DNA of 39,338 nucleotides, from the NCBI GenBank assembly GCA_022565395.1, contig JAIUMV010000030.1, positions 1 to 39,338 on the forward strand, given 5' to 3'. This DNA comes from Marinobacter sp. Lineage in GTDB: Bacteria > Pseudomonadota > Gammaproteobacteria > Pseudomonadales > Oleiphilaceae. Numbering within the stretch: the first letter of the stretch is position 1; every line of letters starts with the position of its first letter. The notes under the pieces were generated by a model. It had not been told where the DNA came from. It made no database searches and saw only the letters and a list, made by a program, of their open reading frames with translations. Of this stretch, positions 26,572 through 35,699 are shown in pieces. The position numbers were made by a program, and so were the translations under genes.

Positions 26572-27660
26572 ATGGCCGGGAAAAAGTACTGCCCTCATTG
26601 CGTCAATACCGTCCTCACCGTGAATCACTATCAGGGCGAGGAAGTGGACAACTGCACCACCTGCGGTGGGCTATGGTTCGAGAAAGGTAACCTCAACGCC
26701 ATCATTGCCGCCAAGTGCCAGCATGTGGAGGAGGCCGACTACGTGGCCAACCTGGGCCCGGCCCTGGAGCCCTCCCACCGTAGCTGTCCGGACTGTGGCG
26801 ACAAACTGCAGGTGTTCCACGTGCTTGAGGATTACCACGTGGATATTGAGGTCTGCCAGAGTTGTGATGGCGCCTGGGTTGAGAAGGACACCGCCTGCAA
26901 GGTGGCCAAGTCCTCAGCCATCAAACATGCCCTGGCGGACATGAACAAAAAGGTGAACTGGAAAACCTGGGTGTTCCAGGCCCTGTTGCGTATGCCGGTG
27001 GAGTACAACGTCAAACCCCGCATCACCCCCTGGGTCACCTATGCCCTGATTGCCATCAATACCCTGATCTTCCTGACCTACGCCTTTGACGAGCGCCTGA
27101 CCTGGCAGATCTTTGATAACTTCGCCATGGCGCCTGCCAACATTCAGGCCGGTGACCACTGGTGGACCTTTATCACCGCCACCTTCCTGCATGGCAGCTT
27201 TCTGCACCTGATTGGCAACATGTACTTCCTCTGGGTGACAGGGGATAACCTGGAAGACGCCCTCGGGCGCTGGCGCTTCCTTGGGCTCTATCTGGTATGC
27301 GGTATCCTGGCAGGTGTTATCAGCGTGCTGGCTAACCTGGGTTCACCCATACCCTCGGTTGGTGCCAGCGGCGCCATTGCGGGCCTGTTCGGCATGTACC
27401 TGCTGTGGTTCCCCAATGCCAGCATGACCTTCATGTTCTTTGTCTGGCAGAAAAAGCTCGCGGTCATGTGGTACTTCGGTATCTGGCTGGCACTCAACTT
27501 CTTCGGCATGGCCCTTGGTGAACAGGGTGTGGACTACTGGGCCCATATCGGTGGCTTCCTGGCGGGGCTTGCCATTGGTGCTACCCTGCGCCAGCGGGTG
27601 TGGGATGCCAACCCCCTGCTGGCCCACCTCGCCGGCCCGGAAGTACAGGTCAAGCGTTAA
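26572..27660 (+). CDS. Rhomboid intramembrane serine protease with N-terminal zinc ribbons
   Basis: The 362-residue protein joins two CxxC zinc ribbons of the TFIIB type (CPHC...CTTCGGLWFEKGN at 7-44, CPDCGD...CQSCDGAWVEKD at about 73-103) to a rhomboid domain. Rhomboid marks are HGSFLHLIGNMYFLWVTGDNLED, the catalytic serine in GASGAIAGLFGMY and the catalytic histidine in AHIGGFLAG. It should cleave substrates within the membrane. The ribbons resemble those in other membrane-bound regulators and may bind nucleic acid or a partner; that is inference. It starts four bases after the unknown one-TM protein. Confidence 0.88.
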   Translation: MAGKKYCPHCVNTVLTVNHYQGEEVDNCTTCGGLWFEKGNLNAIIAAKCQHVEEADYVANLGPALEPSHRSCPDCGDKLQVFHVLEDYHVDIEVCQSCDGAWVEKDTACKVAKSSAIKHALADMNKKVNWKTWVFQALLRMPVEYNVKPRITPWVTYALIAINTLIFLTYAFDERLTWQIFDNFAMAPANIQAGDHWWTFITATFLHGSFLHLIGNMYFLWVTGDNLEDALGRWRFLGLYLVCGILAGVISVLANLGSPIPSVGASGAIAGLFGMYLLWFPNASMTFMFFVWQKKLAVMWYFGIWLALNFFGMALGEQGVDYWAHIGGFLAGLAIGATLRQRVWDANPLLAHLAGPEVQVKR

Positions 27661-28280
27661 ACCTGCACAATCACCACCGCAGTCGCCGCTGTCAGCGCCC
27701 CCATCGCCAGATTGAACGCCCGCTGGCGGCGGGGGCTGGACAGCAGCTGCTGAATCACCACCCCAAAACCTGCCCACAGTGAGATGGCTGGCAAGCCCAC
27801 CAGGGCAAACACCACCATCACCATCAACCCAGACACCAGATACAGGTCGCCGCTCAGGGTAAAACTGCTGATGGCCGCCAGCGCCATCATCCAGGCCTTC
27901 GGGTTCAGAAACTGAAAGGCCGCAGCCTGCCACCAGCGAAACGGCCGTGCCTCCAGCGTCTCGCCATCCGCGCTCAGTTCACCCACGGGTGCGGTCGCAA
28001 TCTTCCAGGACAGCCACAGCAGATAGGCCACCCCGGCCACCTGCAATGCCAGCTGGCTCGGCGGAAAACGCATAAACAGCTCGCCCAGCCCGGCCAGTGT
28101 CAGCGCCAGCAACAAGGCCACCCCCAGCACAATACCCAGCATATGGGGGATGGTGCGCCGAAAGCCAAAGTTCGCCCCGGATGCCAGCAGCATCAGGTTA
28201 TTGGGCCCCGGTGTCGCCGAGGTCACAAAGGCAAAGCTGATGGTTGCCAACAGCAGCGGTAAGTCCAGGCCGAGAGTCAT
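27657..28280 (-). CDS. LysE/RhtB-family amino-acid exporter
   Basis: The 207-residue protein has about six hydrophobic segments and the family signature FVTSATPGPNNLMLLASGANFG near the N-terminus, with FLNPKAWMMALAAIS later. LysE/RhtB proteins export amino acids or their derivatives. The gene diverges from the MocR regulator at 28435 across a 154-bp region containing repeated sites, a pairing typical for regulator and exporter. The gene's stop overlaps that of the rhomboid gene by four bases. Substrate not determined. Confidence 0.88.
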   Translation of the reverse strand: MTLGLDLPLLLATISFAFVTSATPGPNNLMLLASGANFGFRRTIPHMLGIVLGVALLLALTLAGLGELFMRFPPSQLALQVAGVAYLLWLSWKIATAPVGELSADGETLEARPFRWWQAAAFQFLNPKAWMMALAAISSFTLSGDLYLVSGLMVMVVFALVGLPAISLWAGFGVVIQQLLSSPRRQRAFNLAMGALTAATAVVIVQV

Positions 28281-28369
28281 GGCGGGTTCCTGTAAGCCAA
28301 TGAGTTAATTGGCTTTCAGCATAGGGTTTGCAGCAAATTCAATACAGATGTAGATTACTTTAAATTGAC

Positions 28370-28427
28370 CAGTACAGATTGAAGTAAGCCCTCAACTGTG
28401 CTGCTTTTTAAACCTTGAACTGTACTG
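28370..28427. promoter_or_regulatory. Repeat sites between lysE-like gene and MocR regulator
   Basis: AACTGTGCTG (28394-28403) and AACTGTACTG (28418-28427) are direct repeats spaced 24 bases apart, and CAGTACAG (28370-28377) is an inverted copy. MocR-type regulators bind direct or inverted repeats of this kind. The last copy ends only seven bases before the regulator's ATG, so binding there would overlap the start of its message. Operator role is inferred from spacing and repetition. Confidence 0.5.
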
Positions 28428-28434
28428 ACGCCCT

Positions 28435-29847
28435 ATGACCCTCTACCAGAACATCGCCGCCACCCTTACCGACCACATAGAGCAGGGGGCTTACCGGCCC
28501 GGCCAGCGCCTGCCGGGCGTCCGCGCCCTGAGCCAACAGTTTGGTGTCAGTGTATCAACAGTGGTGCAGGCCCAGCGGGCACTGGAAAACGCCGGTGTGC
28601 TGGAGGCGAGGCCGCGCTCCGGCTATTACGTGCGGCCTCAGGTGTGGCAGCGGCCAGAACTGCCCGCACCGTCCCGTACCCTGCAGCGGCCCATGCCTGT
28701 CACCGGGCAGGAGCTGTCGTTGCACCTTGCCAATGCCGTCAACCAGCCCGGCATGATCCGCCTGGGGGCGGCGGTACCCCATAACGACTTCCTGCCGGTG
28801 CGGTCAGTACAACGCAGCCTGACGAAAGTGGCCCGCAACCAGAGCGCTCAGGCCACCCATTACGCTTTTCCCCCGGGGCTGCCCCAGCTGCAACAGCACA
28901 TTGCTGGCCGTATGGCCCTGGCTGGCAGCCGGGTGAATGCTGACGACATTATCATCACCAACGGCGGACACGAAGCCCTGACCCTGGCCTTACGCGCCGT
29001 AGCCCAGCCGGGCGATGTAATCGCCCTGGAGTCGCCGACATTCTATGGCCTGCTTCAGGTGATCGAGTCCATGGGCCTGAAAGCGCTGGAAATCCCCACC
29101 GACCCGCAAACAGGCATCAGCCTGCCGGCGCTGGAAATGGCGCTGGAGCAATGGCCCATCAAAGCCTGTGTGCTAATCCCCAATTTTCATAACCCGCTGG
29201 GCTTCATGATGAATGATGCCCATAAACGGCGGCTGGCGGCCCTGGCCAGCCAGCATCAACTGATATTGATTGAGGATGACATCTACGGCGACCTCGGCCA
29301 CAACGGCGAGCGGCCCTGTTGTCTGCATGGTCTCAATCCCGGGCAGGTTATTCACTGCTCGTCTTTCTCCAAAACCGTATCCCCCGGCCTGCGCCTTGGC
29401 TGGATGCTGGTGCCGGAGCGCCTTCGTCAGCAAGTGGAATATCACAAATACGTCACCAACCTGGCCACCAACACCGTGTCTCAGCTCGCCATGATCGACT
29501 ACCTGGAACATGGCCACCATGATCGCTACCTGCGCCAGATCAGAGACCGTTACGCCCTGCAGGTCAGCCTATTCGCCCGCGCCATCAGCAAGTACTTCCC
29601 CGAGGGCACCCGAGTCAGCCAGCCCCAGGGCGGCTTTGTCCTCTGGGTTGAGCTGGCCCCTGACCTTGACGGCCTGGCCCTGACCCACCGCCTGCTGGAA
29701 CACAAAATCAGCATCGCCCCCGGCCGCCTGTTCTCTGCCAACCAGAAATACCACAACTGCATCCGCCTCAACTGCGCCCAGCCCTGGAGCGCTGAAATGG
29801 ACAAGGCCCTGATGACCATAGGGCGGCTGTGTGGAGAGGCGGGGTAG
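28435..29847 (+). CDS. MocR/PdxR-type GntR regulator with aminotransferase domain
   Basis: The 470-residue protein has a GntR winged helix (LTDHIEQGAYRPGQRLPGVR, ...LSQQFGVSVSTVVQAQRALE, residues about 8-70), a linker, then a fold-type I PLP-dependent aminotransferase domain (residues about 95-470) with the PLP lysine in CSSFSKTVSPGLRLGW. Such proteins sense PLP or amines. It faces the LysE exporter across repeated sites, so it probably controls that gene. No ribosome site is visible before the ATG at 28435, so the message may be leaderless. Confidence 0.9.
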   Translation: MTLYQNIAATLTDHIEQGAYRPGQRLPGVRALSQQFGVSVSTVVQAQRALENAGVLEARPRSGYYVRPQVWQRPELPAPSRTLQRPMPVTGQELSLHLANAVNQPGMIRLGAAVPHNDFLPVRSVQRSLTKVARNQSAQATHYAFPPGLPQLQQHIAGRMALAGSRVNADDIIITNGGHEALTLALRAVAQPGDVIALESPTFYGLLQVIESMGLKALEIPTDPQTGISLPALEMALEQWPIKACVLIPNFHNPLGFMMNDAHKRRLAALASQHQLILIEDDIYGDLGHNGERPCCLHGLNPGQVIHCSSFSKTVSPGLRLGWMLVPERLRQQVEYHKYVTNLATNTVSQLAMIDYLEHGHHDRYLRQIRDRYALQVSLFARAISKYFPEGTRVSQPQGGFVLWVELAPDLDGLALTHRLLEHKISIAPGRLFSANQKYHNCIRLNCAQPWSAEMDKALMTIGRLCGEAG

Positions 29848-29853
29848 GGGGCT

Positions 29854-29875
29854 GTGCAATACGTTGTATTTGCAC
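29854..29875. promoter_or_regulatory. Near-palindrome upstream of the WYL regulator gene
   Basis: GTGCAATAC (29854-29862) and GTATTTGCAC (29866-29875) form an inverted repeat with one bulged base around GTT, 89 bases before the WYL gene start. It is a plausible operator for that protein or another dimeric regulator. A separate hairpin, GCAGCCC (29917-29923) with GGGCTGC (29931-29937), lies closer to the gene. Confidence 0.4.
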
Positions 29876-29963
29876 ATGATATGGCAAGGGCAATTAAAAG
29901 CGGCTAGTCTTGGAGTGCAGCCCGTAAGAAGGGCTGCTGCCCGACACGCTATAGGGATGTACC

Positions 29964-30926
29964 GTGAGCCGCTTCGACCGTATTTACAAAATCCACGAAT
30001 TACTCAAAACCGCCCGCCACCCCGTTCCCATGAGACGCTTCACGGCCGAGCTGGAAGCGACCCGCAATACCGTCACCCGAGACTTTGAATATCTCCGGGA
30101 TACCCTGGGCGCCCCGCTGGAATACTGCCGCGAGCATAATGGCCACCGCTATAACCCGGGCGCGCCAGTGTTTGAACTGCCCGGTTTCTGGCTAAGCCCG
30201 GGTGAGCTTCATGCCCTGCTGGCCTGTGAGCAACTGCTTGAAAATGTGCAGCCCGGCCTGATCGCCAACCGCTTAGCGCCCCTGCGGGACCGTGTCCGTA
30301 AACTGCTCGGTGAGTCGGGCCATGCGGCGGAACAGATCAATCGACGGGTACAGGTTCAGCCCCTGCAAGTGCGCGGGGTGAACAGCCAGGTGTTTGACCC
30401 GGTGGCGGAAGCCACCCTCAGCCAGCGTTGCTTGCGCTTCCGCTACCAGGGCCGCTCTGGCGACCCGGCCCGTGAACGTACCGTTCACCCCCAGCGACTC
30501 CTGTATTACCGCTCTAACTGGTACTTGCTGGCAGTTTGTGATGACGCCGGCCAGCTACGCCTGTTTTCGTTGGACCGCATCAGCGAACCTGCCTGCCAGG
30601 ACAGGCCCAGCGAGTCACTGAGCGACACCGACCTGGACGCCTTCGCCGCCAGCAGCTTCGGTATTTTCGGCGGCGCCCCCACCGCCACCGCCCACCTCCG
30701 CTTCACACCCCACGCCGCCCAATGGGTCGCCGAAGAAACCTGGCACCCGAACCAGCAGGCCCAGTGGCAAGGTGACGGATTCCACCTGTGGGTGCCTTAC
30801 TCGGATAGCCGGGAATTGGTGATGGAAATACTGCGCTATGGGCCGGAGGTGGAGGTTATCGGGCCTGAGGATTTGCGGGGGAAGGTGGTGGAGCGCATCA
30901 GGAAAATGCAGGGGATTTACTGTTAA
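29964..30926 (+). CDS. WYL-domain transcriptional regulator (YafY-like)
   Basis: The 320-residue protein has an N-terminal HTH (SRFDRIYKIHELLKTARHPV then RRFTAELEATRNTVTRD), a WYL domain near the middle (RLLYYRSNWYLLAVCDDAGQ, where NWYLLAV is the signature) and a C-terminal WCX-like part (PYSDSRELVMEILRYGPEVEVIGPEDLR). WYL proteins sense small ligands or nucleic acid and often sit beside CRISPR or other defence genes. Start is GTG at 29964 after AGGGA. It precedes cas3 by 87 bases on the same strand. A role in controlling the cas operon is inferred from position only. Confidence 0.85.
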   Translation: MSRFDRIYKIHELLKTARHPVPMRRFTAELEATRNTVTRDFEYLRDTLGAPLEYCREHNGHRYNPGAPVFELPGFWLSPGELHALLACEQLLENVQPGLIANRLAPLRDRVRKLLGESGHAAEQINRRVQVQPLQVRGVNSQVFDPVAEATLSQRCLRFRYQGRSGDPARERTVHPQRLLYYRSNWYLLAVCDDAGQLRLFSLDRISEPACQDRPSESLSDTDLDAFAASSFGIFGGAPTATAHLRFTPHAAQWVAEETWHPNQQAQWQGDGFHLWVPYSDSRELVMEILRYGPEVEVIGPEDLRGKVVERIRKMQGIYC

Positions 30927-31013
30927 TTTCTTCAGTGGTGCGGTGGTTGGGGCAGTGGGTTGATTAGGATTGCTGTCAGTTTTTAGCAAAATAGAAAAAG
31001 TGCGAGGTAGGCT

Positions 31014-33641
31014 GTGCCGCTAAAAAGAACAAAACCGATCTCTTCTCAACAAGCGGATGCCACTGCGCGCCGCTTCGAGGAGTGCCCCGCAAAATCGTTT
31101 ACGGACAAGAGGGGACAGGTCCATCCAGGTCGCACAGTCTTCAATCATTGCCAGATCGTTGGGCTGGTTGCGAAAGAACTTATTGATCGCATCAGCGTGG
31201 CCGATCTCAAAGGGCTTTTTCCAGAGGGTACAGCTTACACCGCTGCGAGCCATGATATCGGCAAGGTCAGCCCAACTTTCTACAACAAGATTATGCGCGC
31301 CTGCGGGCTGCCTCTGATTTCCGGTGCTAACCCAGATTTAGAAAAAACGTGGGGTGGGCATGCGGGGATAAGTCAATTGACGGCCAAGCACCTCAGTGCG
31401 CCAGAGTTCGTCCCAGAGATTATTGGTCAGCATCATGGATTCTCGCCACCCGTTCATGGCAAGAGAGCAGGGGACGACATTTTTGGTGGCGCGGCCTGGC
31501 TGGCAGAGCGGGAGAAGCTGGTGGAGTCGTTGCAAGCAGCTTTGGGTGAATCCTGGGCGACGGTGACCTCTGTGGCGCAAGCCCGGCTTTTAGCTGGATT
31601 GACATCGGTGGCTGATTGGATTGGATCAGGACAACACTTTGATGATCCCGAGAAGCCTTGGGAGGGCGCCATTGCCAAGGCTGTTGATGAAGCTGGATTT
31701 ATTACGGCGACTTATAAGCCCGCGCTAAGTTTTGAGACGGTATTTGGATTCTCGCCAAGGCTCGCTCAGTCCGAGTTGATTGATCAGGTTAATTGCCCCG
31801 GAGTTTATGTGCTGGAAGCGCCGATGGGGTTAGGGAAAACTGAAGCAGCACTTTATGCCGCCTACCGAATGCTGGATAGCAATCAGGCTAGCGGTATTTA
31901 TTTTGCGCTACCAACCCAGTTGACCTCTAACAAGATTTTCGAGCGTTTTAACGATTTCCTTCAAGGTAATGAGACAAAGGGGATGGCCGGTATTCTGGCT
32001 GACGACTGCGCTCATCGGTCGTTTCTGTTGCATGGCAGTGCCTGGTTGCTTGAGACCGATATGGGCGAAGAGGGGCGCCCCGGCGGTGCGTGGTTTAATC
32101 AAAGCAAACGCGGCTTGTTGGCACCGTTTGCCGTCGGCACGATTGACCAGGCCTTGATGGCTGCAATGAATGTAAAGCATGGCTTTGTGCGGGCGTTCGG
32201 CTTGGCAGGTAAAGTGGTCATTCTCGATGAGGTTCACACCTACGATGCCTACACGGGCACACTGCTGGATGCACTGGTAAGTCTGTTGCGTGAGCTGCAT
32301 TGCACGGTAATTATTCTCAGTGCAACCTTGAACCAGGAGCGGCGACAGACATTGCTGGGCCAGCCGGTTTCGTCCACAGACTATCCCCTGATTACCGCAA
32401 GCCCCGGACGCGAAGCCGTGGCTCTCCACGAAGTGAGTGTTCCGCCCGGCGAATCCCGCGTCGTCAATCTCCACGTGACGCATAACGAGGCCGAGGCAAT
32501 TGAGCAGACCTTGATACGAGCCGAGATGGGGCAGCAGGTGTTGTGGATTGAAAACACCGTTAAAGAGGCCCAGCAGCGTTACCTTGATCTTGCGGCACGA
32601 GCGACGGAGCTGGGTATCGGGTGTGGCCTATTGCACTCGCGCTTCACTGCCGATGATCGGCAGCAACGTGAGGACATCTGGGTCAACCTTTTTGGAAAAT
32701 CCGGCTGGGAGCAGCGCCAGCAACAGGGCCGTATTCTGGTCGGCACGCAGGTGCTTGAGCAATCTCTGGATATTGATGCGGACTTCATGGTGTCTCGCTT
32801 CGCGCCTACGGATATGCTGCTACAGCGCCTTGGTAGACTTTGGCGTCACGATGAAACCCCCCGTTGCCCAACGGCACACCCAGAAGCCTGGTTGCTGGCT
32901 CCGGTGCTAGAGGATGCAGCGGAACATCCCCTGCAGCACTTTGGTGCCAGTGCTTACGTCTACAGCCCTTATGTCCTTTGCCGCAGCCTGGAAGTCTGGC
33001 AATCCTTGAACCAGCTAAGATTGCCTGATGATATTCGTGACCTCATTGAACGCACTTACACCAGTCGCGCCGAGCAAGGACTCATGGCGCGTTGGCTTCA
33101 TGAACTTGATGAAGGGAGCCGACAGCGTAAAGGGCGCAATGCTATGCAACAGCTAGCCCGGATAGCGTTGGCTGAAGACGGGAAAACCTTGCCGGAAAGC
33201 AAAGCACAGACGCGCTATAGCGAATCGGAGAGTTACGAAGTCTTGTTGTTAAAAGGGCTCCAGCGTGACCGAGAAGGCACCATGGCGACGCTGACTCTAC
33301 TAGACGGGGAACAGGTTCAGTTACCTGTTCGTAACCGAAACCTTTTAACCCGAGCTGAACTGCGACAGCGCACTGCAAAACTGATGCGTCAGGTGGTGAA
33401 TGTTCCGCCAGGTGACAAACCGCAATCTGTGCCTACGGATGTGCTGAGACATTTTGGTCTGCAGCACTGCTTTTACCTTGGTCATCCGGATTGGCCGGAT
33501 GATGAGAGCATGTTGCGCGTGGCCTTGGTTGATAGCACTGGAAGTCTCAGAGGTATTGAGCATTACGAAATTCACGAAAAACACGCCTTGGAATACCGTG
33601 ATGACCTGGGGTTTCGGGTTATCAAACATCAGGAAAGGTAA
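31014..33641 (+). CDS. cas3: CRISPR-associated helicase-nuclease Cas3 (type I-E)
   Basis: The 875-residue protein joins an HD nuclease domain to an SF2 helicase. HD ligands are visible: His45 in VFNHCQIVG, His80-Asp81 in ASHDIGK, His116 in GGHAG and His140-His141. Helicase motifs are Walker A (PMGLGKTEA, near residue 270), DEVH (near 405), SATL and LGRLWRH. Cas3 is recruited by Cascade and unwinds and shreds the target DNA. Start is the GTG at 31014: a TAG at 31008-31010 in the same frame rules out an earlier one, and GAGG lies six bases upstream. First gene of the cas operon; cas8e follows after two bases. All key residues appear intact. Confidence 0.96.
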   Translation: MPLKRTKPISSQQADATARRFEECPAKSFTDKRGQVHPGRTVFNHCQIVGLVAKELIDRISVADLKGLFPEGTAYTAASHDIGKVSPTFYNKIMRACGLPLISGANPDLEKTWGGHAGISQLTAKHLSAPEFVPEIIGQHHGFSPPVHGKRAGDDIFGGAAWLAEREKLVESLQAALGESWATVTSVAQARLLAGLTSVADWIGSGQHFDDPEKPWEGAIAKAVDEAGFITATYKPALSFETVFGFSPRLAQSELIDQVNCPGVYVLEAPMGLGKTEAALYAAYRMLDSNQASGIYFALPTQLTSNKIFERFNDFLQGNETKGMAGILADDCAHRSFLLHGSAWLLETDMGEEGRPGGAWFNQSKRGLLAPFAVGTIDQALMAAMNVKHGFVRAFGLAGKVVILDEVHTYDAYTGTLLDALVSLLRELHCTVIILSATLNQERRQTLLGQPVSSTDYPLITASPGREAVALHEVSVPPGESRVVNLHVTHNEAEAIEQTLIRAEMGQQVLWIENTVKEAQQRYLDLAARATELGIGCGLLHSRFTADDRQQREDIWVNLFGKSGWEQRQQQGRILVGTQVLEQSLDIDADFMVSRFAPTDMLLQRLGRLWRHDETPRCPTAHPEAWLLAPVLEDAAEHPLQHFGASAYVYSPYVLCRSLEVWQSLNQLRLPDDIRDLIERTYTSRAEQGLMARWLHELDEGSRQRKGRNAMQQLARIALAEDGKTLPESKAQTRYSESESYEVLLLKGLQRDREGTMATLTLLDGEQVQLPVRNRNLLTRAELRQRTAKLMRQVVNVPPGDKPQSVPTDVLRHFGLQHCFYLGHPDWPDDESMLRVALVDSTGSLRGIEHYEIHEKHALEYRDDLGFRVIKHQER

Positions 33642-33643
33642 CT

Positions 33644-35140
33644 ATGGAAAACCGTTTTAATTTGATCGACGAGCCCTGGATACCTGTGGCTGACCATGGT
33701 CGAGTGAGTCTCAGTCAACTATTCAGTAACTCGGAATACCGGAGCTTAGGAGGCAATCCGGTGCAAAAAATTGCCGTGCTGAAACTGCTGCTGGCGATCG
33801 CCCAGGCAGCTGTCACACCAAAAGATGAAGCCGAGTGGAGGGCGCTAGGGGCGGATGGTCTGGCCGAGCGCTGTCTGGCTTATCTGGACCAATGGCGTGA
33901 CCGGTTTTATCTGTATGGAGAAAGACCGTTTTTGCAAATGCCCGCTATTCGTGCGGCCAAAGTGCAACCGTTTGGTGCCGTTCTGCCGGAGGTGTCTACG
34001 GGGAACACCACGGTCCTTAGTCAGGTACAGGTCCAGCGGGATCTGGATGATGGCGCCAAAGCGCTTTTGCTGCTTACGTTGATGGGCTTTGCACTCTCTG
34101 GAAAAAAAACTGACAACAGCGTTGTTCTCACACCCGGCTATGCGGGCAAAAAAAACGAGAGGGGCAAGCCATCAACGGGCAAACCTGGGCCCTCGGTCGC
34201 CCATATGGGTCTTCTACACAGCTTTCTTTTTGGGCCTAGTGTTCAAGAAACCTTGTGGCTGAATACTCTGACCCTGAAACAAGTGCAACGGATGGGAATG
34301 TATCCCGACGGCGTGGGGCAGCCTCCGTGGGAAAGAATGCCGGAAGGCGAAGACTGTCCTCAGGCAAAAAGCTTGAAACGCTCATTGATGGGGCGACTCT
34401 TGCCTGTTTGTCGTTTTTGTTTACTGAATGACGAAGGGTTGAATTATTCAGAGGGCATTGCTCATTCGGGTTACAAAGAAGGCATGGTTGACCCAAGCAT
34501 GGCGATAAACAATGCCGGTAAGGAGCCAAAAGCTTTGTGGGTTGACCCTGACAAGAGGCCTTGGCGTGAATTGACAGCCTTGCTGGGTTTTTTCAGCCAG
34601 TCAGGCTCGCAAGGATTTCAAAGCCTACAGATACAGAGTGGCCTTGATCGTGCTCGCGGTGCTGTTGCGACATTTGCCATATGGTCAGGCGGCTTACGGG
34701 TAAGCAGTAACGCAGGTGAACAGTATGCGTCTGGTAGCGATGATTTTGTGGAGTCGCAGGTCTGGTTGCATAGCGAAATTTTGGGTGAAAGCTGGTTCAG
34801 TCAGCTTAAGCAGGAGATGGATGCACTGGATGGTTTGGCCAAGAACCTTTATGGACGGGTTCTGGGCTACTTCAAGGAGCAAACGGTAGACGGTGGCAAG
34901 ATTGCTCCGCAAGCAACTCAATTATTCTGGCAGCTCTGTGAGCGCGACTTTCAAAGCCTAGTTGATCAATGCGATCAAACTGAAGAAGCCGCTGTCGGGC
35001 GTCATAAACTGCGCCAGCATTTTGCTGGCTATGTTCAGCAAGCCTACGATAAATATTGCCCCAGAGAGACTGCCCGGCAACTGGATGCGTGGGCCAAGTG
35101 CCGCCCCAATAACAGCAACTATCTGAAACAGGAGGCCTGA
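33644..35140 (+). CDS. casA: Cascade large subunit Cas8e (Cse1/CasA)
   Basis: The 498-residue protein is the large subunit of the type I-E effector, which in E. coli recognises the PAM and recruits Cas3. It starts like CasA (FNLIDEPWIPVADHGRVSLSQ), contains YLDQWRDRFYLYGERPFLQMP and ends with a helical C-terminal bundle; length is close to the 502 residues of E. coli CasA. A strong ribosome site (AGGAAAGG) precedes its ATG. cas3 ends two bases before it, cse2 starts four bases after it. Confidence 0.95.
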   Translation: MENRFNLIDEPWIPVADHGRVSLSQLFSNSEYRSLGGNPVQKIAVLKLLLAIAQAAVTPKDEAEWRALGADGLAERCLAYLDQWRDRFYLYGERPFLQMPAIRAAKVQPFGAVLPEVSTGNTTVLSQVQVQRDLDDGAKALLLLTLMGFALSGKKTDNSVVLTPGYAGKKNERGKPSTGKPGPSVAHMGLLHSFLFGPSVQETLWLNTLTLKQVQRMGMYPDGVGQPPWERMPEGEDCPQAKSLKRSLMGRLLPVCRFCLLNDEGLNYSEGIAHSGYKEGMVDPSMAINNAGKEPKALWVDPDKRPWRELTALLGFFSQSGSQGFQSLQIQSGLDRARGAVATFAIWSGGLRVSSNAGEQYASGSDDFVESQVWLHSEILGESWFSQLKQEMDALDGLAKNLYGRVLGYFKEQTVDGGKIAPQATQLFWQLCERDFQSLVDQCDQTEEAAVGRHKLRQHFAGYVQQAYDKYCPRETARQLDAWAKCRPNNSNYLKQEA

Positions 35141-35144
35141 GGCC

Positions 35145-35699
35145 ATGCTAGAGAATCAATCGCCTGGGGAGTCAGGTAAGGAGAAAAGTCGCGATCAGCG
35201 TTTTGTCGAGGCCGTGATCGAGCGTTGCCAGAATGATAAAGGCTTGGCGGCTCGGCTTCGTCGCGCAGATAACCCGGTAACTGAATATCAGAGCTGGGAG
35301 TTGCTAGGCTGGTTCGGTGTGGATCTTGAAAAAGACTACGAGCGACTGCCTTTCGTTACGCTTGCAGCGACCATCGCCAAATCCAAGGTGGAACGAAACG
35401 GTTCCCTGACCCTGGGAAAGGCTATTGCGGCTTGTTATGAGGATGGCCGTGAGAGCAGTCAGGCCAAGGCTCGTCTGCGACGCCTGTTGGCAAGCAGTGA
35501 ATTGGCCGAGGTCTGCCGAATTCTACGTCCGATTCTAACGCTGATTGATAGCAAGGTATCTCAACCGCTGGACTATGTACGTTTGCTCCGCCAGTTACGT
35601 TTCTTTGGTTTTGAGTCGGGGCAACGGACCAAAACCCAATGGGCTCAGGAGTTTTACGGACAGCCGGTTGAATCCGAGGGCAAGGAGGGGGCCGCATGA
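35145..35699 (+). CDS. casB: Cascade small subunit Cse2 (Cas11/CasB)
   Basis: The 184-residue, all-helical basic protein matches Cse2: ENDKG-like QNDKGLAARLRRADNP near residue 25, SWELLGWFGVDLEK and the late LRRLLASSELAEVCRILRPIL with RLLRQLRFFG. In Cascade two copies form the inner belly that contacts the target strand. It is slightly longer than E. coli CasB (160 residues), partly through an N-terminal extension. Its stop overlaps the cas6e start by four bases (ATGA). Confidence 0.92.
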   Translation: MLENQSPGESGKEKSRDQRFVEAVIERCQNDKGLAARLRRADNPVTEYQSWELLGWFGVDLEKDYERLPFVTLAATIAKSKVERNGSLTLGKAIAACYEDGRESSQAKARLRRLLASSELAEVCRILRPILTLIDSKVSQPLDYVRLLRQLRFFGFESGQRTKTQWAQEFYGQPVESEGKEGAA

